Part shown: piece by piece, positions 61,147 to 64,000 of the stretch
Layout of the letters: the number at the start of each line of letters is the position of its first letter
Numbering within the stretch: position 1 is the first letter of the stretch
Source: JBCCOW01 sp038749105
GTDB lineage: Bacteria; Planctomycetota; Phycisphaerae; Phycisphaerales; Phycisphaeraceae
Assembly (NCBI GenBank): GCA_038749105.1
Contig: JBCDIM010000008.1
Location: 19,278 to 83,277 of the forward strand
Direction of reading: 5' to 3'
Length of the DNA stretch: 64,000 bases
Translations under genes and position numbers: made by a program
The notes under the pieces: generated by a model
The model's database searches: none
Seen by the model: only the letters and a program-made list of their open reading frames with translations
What the model was told of the DNA's origin: nothing

Positions 61147-62793
61147 ATGACCACCCACCGCATCCTCGCCGCCGACAAGCTCTCCCAGGACGGCCTCGAC
61201 TTCATCGAATCCCAGCCCGACGCCGAGCTCCTCAATAAGCCCGGCCTGTCCGACGAGGAATACGCCCAGCTCCTCGCCAACGGCGAAGCCGACGCCATGA
61301 TCGTCCGCTCCGGCGTCACCGTCACCCCCGAGATGCTCGCCGACCCCGGGGCCCTCAAGATCATCGCCCGGGCCGGCGTCGGCGTCGACAACATCGACCT
61401 GCCCGCCGCCACCGAAAAAGGCATCCTCGTCGTCAACACCGCCGAGGCCTCCACCATCACTACCGCCGAACACGCCTTCACCCTCATGATGGCCCTGCTC
61501 CGCAACGTCGGGCCCGCCTACAAGACCATGACCGAGGGCGGCTGGGACCGCTCCAAATACGCCGGCCGGCAGCTCCACGGCCTCACCCTCGGCGTCGTCG
61601 GCTTCGGCCGCATCGGCCAGACCATGGCCCACCGCGCCCTGGCCTTCGGCATGGACGTCGTCGCCTTCGACCCGGTCTGGTCCTCGCCCACCGCGCTCGA
61701 CGGCAAGGTCAAGATGTTCTCCGACTTCAAGGCCATGCTCCCCCTCCCCGACGTGATGTCCTTCCACGTCCCGCTCAACGACAACACCCGGGGCATGCTC
61801 AACGCCGAGGCTTTCGCCCTCTGCAAGCCCGGTGTCTTCGCCGTCAACGCGGCCCGCGGCGGGGTCATCGACGAGGCCGACCTCCTCGCCGCCCTTGACT
61901 CCGGGCAATGCGCCGGTGCCGCACTCGACGTCTACACCAGCGAACCCCCCGCCGAAGATTCGCCCCTCCGTTCACACCCCAAACTGCTGGTCACGCCCCA
62001 CCTCGGCGCCTCCACCAAGGAAGCCCAGCAGGCGGTCAGCATCGACGCCGCCAAGGCCTGCCTCGCCTACCTCCGCGGTGAGGGCATCAAGGGCGCGGTC
62101 AACGCCGGCGGCCTCCGCGTCGACCTCGACCCACTGCAGCACGCCTTCGTCGACCTCGCCCAACGCATGGCCGCCCTGCTCTCGCCGATGATCACCCGCG
62201 GCATCGCCCGCGTCGAGATCAACCTCGCCGGCGACGCCATCGCCAAGGCCGCCGGCACCATCGAACGCTCCGCCATGGTCGGGCTCCTCCAAGCCCACCT
62301 CGCCGACCCGGTCAACCTCATCAACGTCGCCGACGTCGCCGCGTCACGTGGCATCAAGATCACCACCTCCAGCTGCGACGACCCTTCTCCGCAGGGCCCC
62401 GAGCTCTCCATCGAGGTCTTCGCCCCCGCCGGCTCGACCGACACCCCGACCCACCCCGCCGACAAGACCCGCAAGATCACCGGCCGCGTCTACGACGACC
62501 TCCGCCCCCACGTCGTCGACGTCAACGGTTACGTCATGGACATGACCCCCGCCGGGCCCATGCTCCTGATGCTCAACGACGACCGCCCCGGCATGGTCGG
62601 GCTCATCGGCACCGAGCTCGGCAAGGCCGGCGTCAACATCGCCGACATGACCATCTCGCCCCGGGCCGGCACCGCCCTGCAGGTCCTCAAGGTCAGCGCC
62701 CCCGTGCCCCCCGCCGTCCTCGACCACATGCGGAACCAGCCCGGCATCAACAAGGCCGAGGCCGTCACCCTCCCCCCGCTCGAGAACGCCTGA
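61147..62793 (+). CDS. serA: D-3-phosphoglycerate dehydrogenase
   Basis: A 548-aa enzyme of the long type with an intervening domain and a C-terminal ACT domain, which makes 3-phosphohydroxypyruvate for serine. The NAD motif GVVGFGRIGQTMAHRALAFG, the catalytic Arg in NAARGGVIDEADLLAAL, and the His in LVTPHLGASTKEAQQAV are present. The end MLNDDRPGMVGLIGTELGKA is the ACT serine-binding domain. The ATG at 61147 is chosen over ATG-like 61132 codons, which lie in the flanking repeat. Its leader is the repeat of the GxxExxY element. Confidence 0.95.
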   Translation: MTTHRILAADKLSQDGLDFIESQPDAELLNKPGLSDEEYAQLLANGEADAMIVRSGVTVTPEMLADPGALKIIARAGVGVDNIDLPAATEKGILVVNTAEASTITTAEHAFTLMMALLRNVGPAYKTMTEGGWDRSKYAGRQLHGLTLGVVGFGRIGQTMAHRALAFGMDVVAFDPVWSSPTALDGKVKMFSDFKAMLPLPDVMSFHVPLNDNTRGMLNAEAFALCKPGVFAVNAARGGVIDEADLLAALDSGQCAGAALDVYTSEPPAEDSPLRSHPKLLVTPHLGASTKEAQQAVSIDAAKACLAYLRGEGIKGAVNAGGLRVDLDPLQHAFVDLAQRMAALLSPMITRGIARVEINLAGDAIAKAAGTIERSAMVGLLQAHLADPVNLINVADVAASRGIKITTSSCDDPSPQGPELSIEVFAPAGSTDTPTHPADKTRKITGRVYDDLRPHVVDVNGYVMDMTPAGPMLLMLNDDRPGMVGLIGTELGKAGVNIADMTISPRAGTALQVLKVSAPVPPAVLDHMRNQPGINKAEAVTLPPLENA

Positions 62794-62852
62794 CTCGACA
62801 CCCCGCAGCTCACTGGCATCCCTAAACCAAGCGGCGAAAACAACGCCCCCGC

Positions 62853-62861
62853 TGGTACACT
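62853..62861 (+). promoter_or_regulatory. Extended -10 promoter element for purA
   Basis: TGGTACACT, as before gyrB (41355-41363). The start would be near 62868, giving a leader of about 27 nt to the ATG at 62895. Confidence 0.4.
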
Positions 62862-62894
62862 CCGCGTTTGCCCGCACCGAACCACCCACCCGCT

Positions 62895-63875
62895 ATGCCC
62901 ACCACCGTACCCGCCCCAGACCACGCCGCCGAAGCCGCCGAGCGCCTCCTCTCCCCCGGCCACGCCGCCATCGTTGGCCTCCAGTGGGGCGACGAAGGCA
63001 AGGGCCAAACCGTCGACCTGCTCACCCCCCACTTCCAGGCCATCGCCCGGTTCAATGGCGGCAACAACGCCGGGCACTCCGTCCACGTCGGCGCCGAGAA
63101 GTTCGCCCTCCACCTCCTGCCCTCCGGCATCACGCACCCCGGCGTGCTCTGTGTCATCGGCAACGGCGTCGTCGTCGACCCCTCCCCAGAGACCGGCCTC
63201 CTCAAAGAGATCCAAACCCTCGCCGACCGCGGCATCACCGTTGATGCCGACAAGCTCCTGATCTCCAACCGCGCCCACATGGTGATGCCGTACCACCGCG
63301 TGGAAGACGGCCTCTATGAAGCCCTCGCCAAGGCCGGCAAATCCGAGATCACCGCCGGCGCGATCGGCACCACCGGCCGCGGCATCGGCCGCGCCTACGC
63401 CGACAAGGCCCACCGTTCCACCGCCGTCCGCATGGGCGACCTGCTCGTTCCCGATCGGCTGCACGACCAGCTCCGCCCCATCCTCCAGATCAAGAACGCC
63501 CTGCTCGCCGCCCTCGCCGACCTCGCCGGCGTCGAATACACACCCTTCGAGCTGGACGCCCTCCTCGCCCAGGCCGCCGACTGGGCCGACGCCCTGGGGC
63601 CCATGATCGGCGACACCACCCAGGCCTTGCTCCACACTGAAAACACCGATGGCCGCGTCCTCTTCGAAGGCGCCAACGCCGCACTCCTCGACGTCGACCA
63701 CGGCACCTACCCCTACGTCACCTCCTCCACCACCTCCGCCCTCGGCGCTGCCACCGGCTCCGGCCTCGCCCCCAAACACCTCAACAACGTCCTCGGCGTC
63801 GCCAAGGCCTACACCTCCCGCGTCGGCGGCGGACCCCACCCCACCGAACTCCTCGACGCCACCGGCGAGGAGTTC
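62895..63875 (+). CDS. purA: Adenylosuccinate synthetase, truncated by fold-back
   Basis: Residues 1-327 of a protein normally about 430 aa. QWGDEGKGQTVDLL (phosphate loop; the usual GDEGKGK has Lys where Gln is), NGGNNAGHSVHV, the IMP site GTTGRGIGRAYADK and VLFEGANAALLDVDHG are present. It joins IMP and Asp with GTP. The true coding stops being trustworthy after TELLDATGEEF, where the sequence turns into the reverse complement of itself. The frame stays open to the window end but codes an artefact. Leader is about 27 nt. Confidence 0.9.
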
Positions 63876-64000
63876 GGTGGGGTGGGGTCCGCCGCCGACG
63901 CGGGAGGTGTAGGCCTTGGCGACGCCGAGGACGTTGTTGAGGTGTTTGGGGGCGAGGCCGGAGCCGGTGGCAGCGCCGAGGGCGGAGGTGGTGGAGGAGG
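63721..64000. repeat. Perfect inverted duplication at the window end
   Basis: Bases 63721-63855 and 63866-64000 are perfect reverse complements (135 nt each) around a 10-nt centre (63856-63865). The last copy reaches the very last base. A fold-back chimera at a contig end is by far the likeliest cause. Confidence 0.95.

Noticed and set aside
62529..63839. Long open minus-strand frame over serA and purA (436 aa)
   Set aside because: Gly/Val/Asp-biased antisense shadow of GC-rich genes, with no family resemblance; such frames are common all over this window.
63876..64000. Continuation of purA to the window end
   Set aside because: It is the fold-back copy of upstream purA; the residues (GVGSAADAGG and onward) are not PurA.

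Overview
This is high-GC DNA (C/G-rich third codon positions, few Shine-Dalgarno sites) from a bacterium that looks like a planctomycete, probably of the class Phycisphaerae. The evidence is a Mg-type HemB, a fused SecDF, ExbB/ExbD/TPR envelope clusters, the ATP-grasp/alpha-E/transglutaminase trio and a mannosylfructose- or sucrose-phosphate synthase pair. Taxonomy is inferred from gene content only. The right end (63721-64000) is a perfect 135-nt inverted duplication inside purA, so the window very probably stops at a contig end with a fold-back artefact.

Layout. 1-1392: end of gatA, a ROK kinase and a candidate small RNA with promoter and terminator. 1460-4696 (minus): YjbQ family protein, a secreted hypothetical, and a phosphatase/glycosyltransferase pair for a sucrose-like solute. 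4950-13633: two VWA proteins, a small TPR protein, ExbB, two ExbD and a 984-aa TPR protein, apparently one envelope system. 13680-18089: aldo/keto reductase, Nudix hydrolase, M50 protease, tgt, yajC. 18150-23674: secDF, hisI, hemB, yidD. 23758-27567: basic membrane protein and a giant coiled-coil membrane protein. 27599-28999 (minus): a gene broken by a 25-bp tandem duplication, an SRPBCC protein and rpsT with terminator. 29237-33022: circularly permuted ATP-grasp, alpha-E and transglutaminase genes. 33090-38589: membrane hypotheticals, an isolated nuoC, tag and a nucleotidyltransferase-like gene. 38634-51269 (minus): gyrB, a TPR protein, hisG, an HhH-GPD protein with a Lys-rich tail, rbfA, infB and nusA, with a long structured leader in front of nusA. 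51800-53162: rplM-rpsI with promoter and terminator. 53174-64000: DUF1569, DUF547, uvrB, a secreted DUF, FAH hydrolase, hemL, GxxExxY, serA and truncated purA.

Most genes are housekeeping: translation (nusA-infB-rbfA, rpsT, rplM-rpsI, tgt), secretion (yajC-secDF, yidD), heme (hemB, hemL), histidine (hisI, hisG), serine, purine, and DNA topology or repair (gyrB, uvrB, tag). The unusual content lies between the genes. (1) At least five kinds of short palindrome or repeat are present, several carrying the stop codon of the upstream gene, two sitting inside reading frames (uvrB, yidD). (2) Seven-base tandem repeats fill the spacers just ahead of start codons. (3) A GxxExxY predicted nuclease gene is enclosed by inverted 32-nt repeats, with a solo copy 7 kb away; this is the best candidate here for an undescribed mobile system. 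(4) Eleven genes share a TANNNT hexamer ending 6-7 nt before the start codon, pointing to common leaderless transcription.
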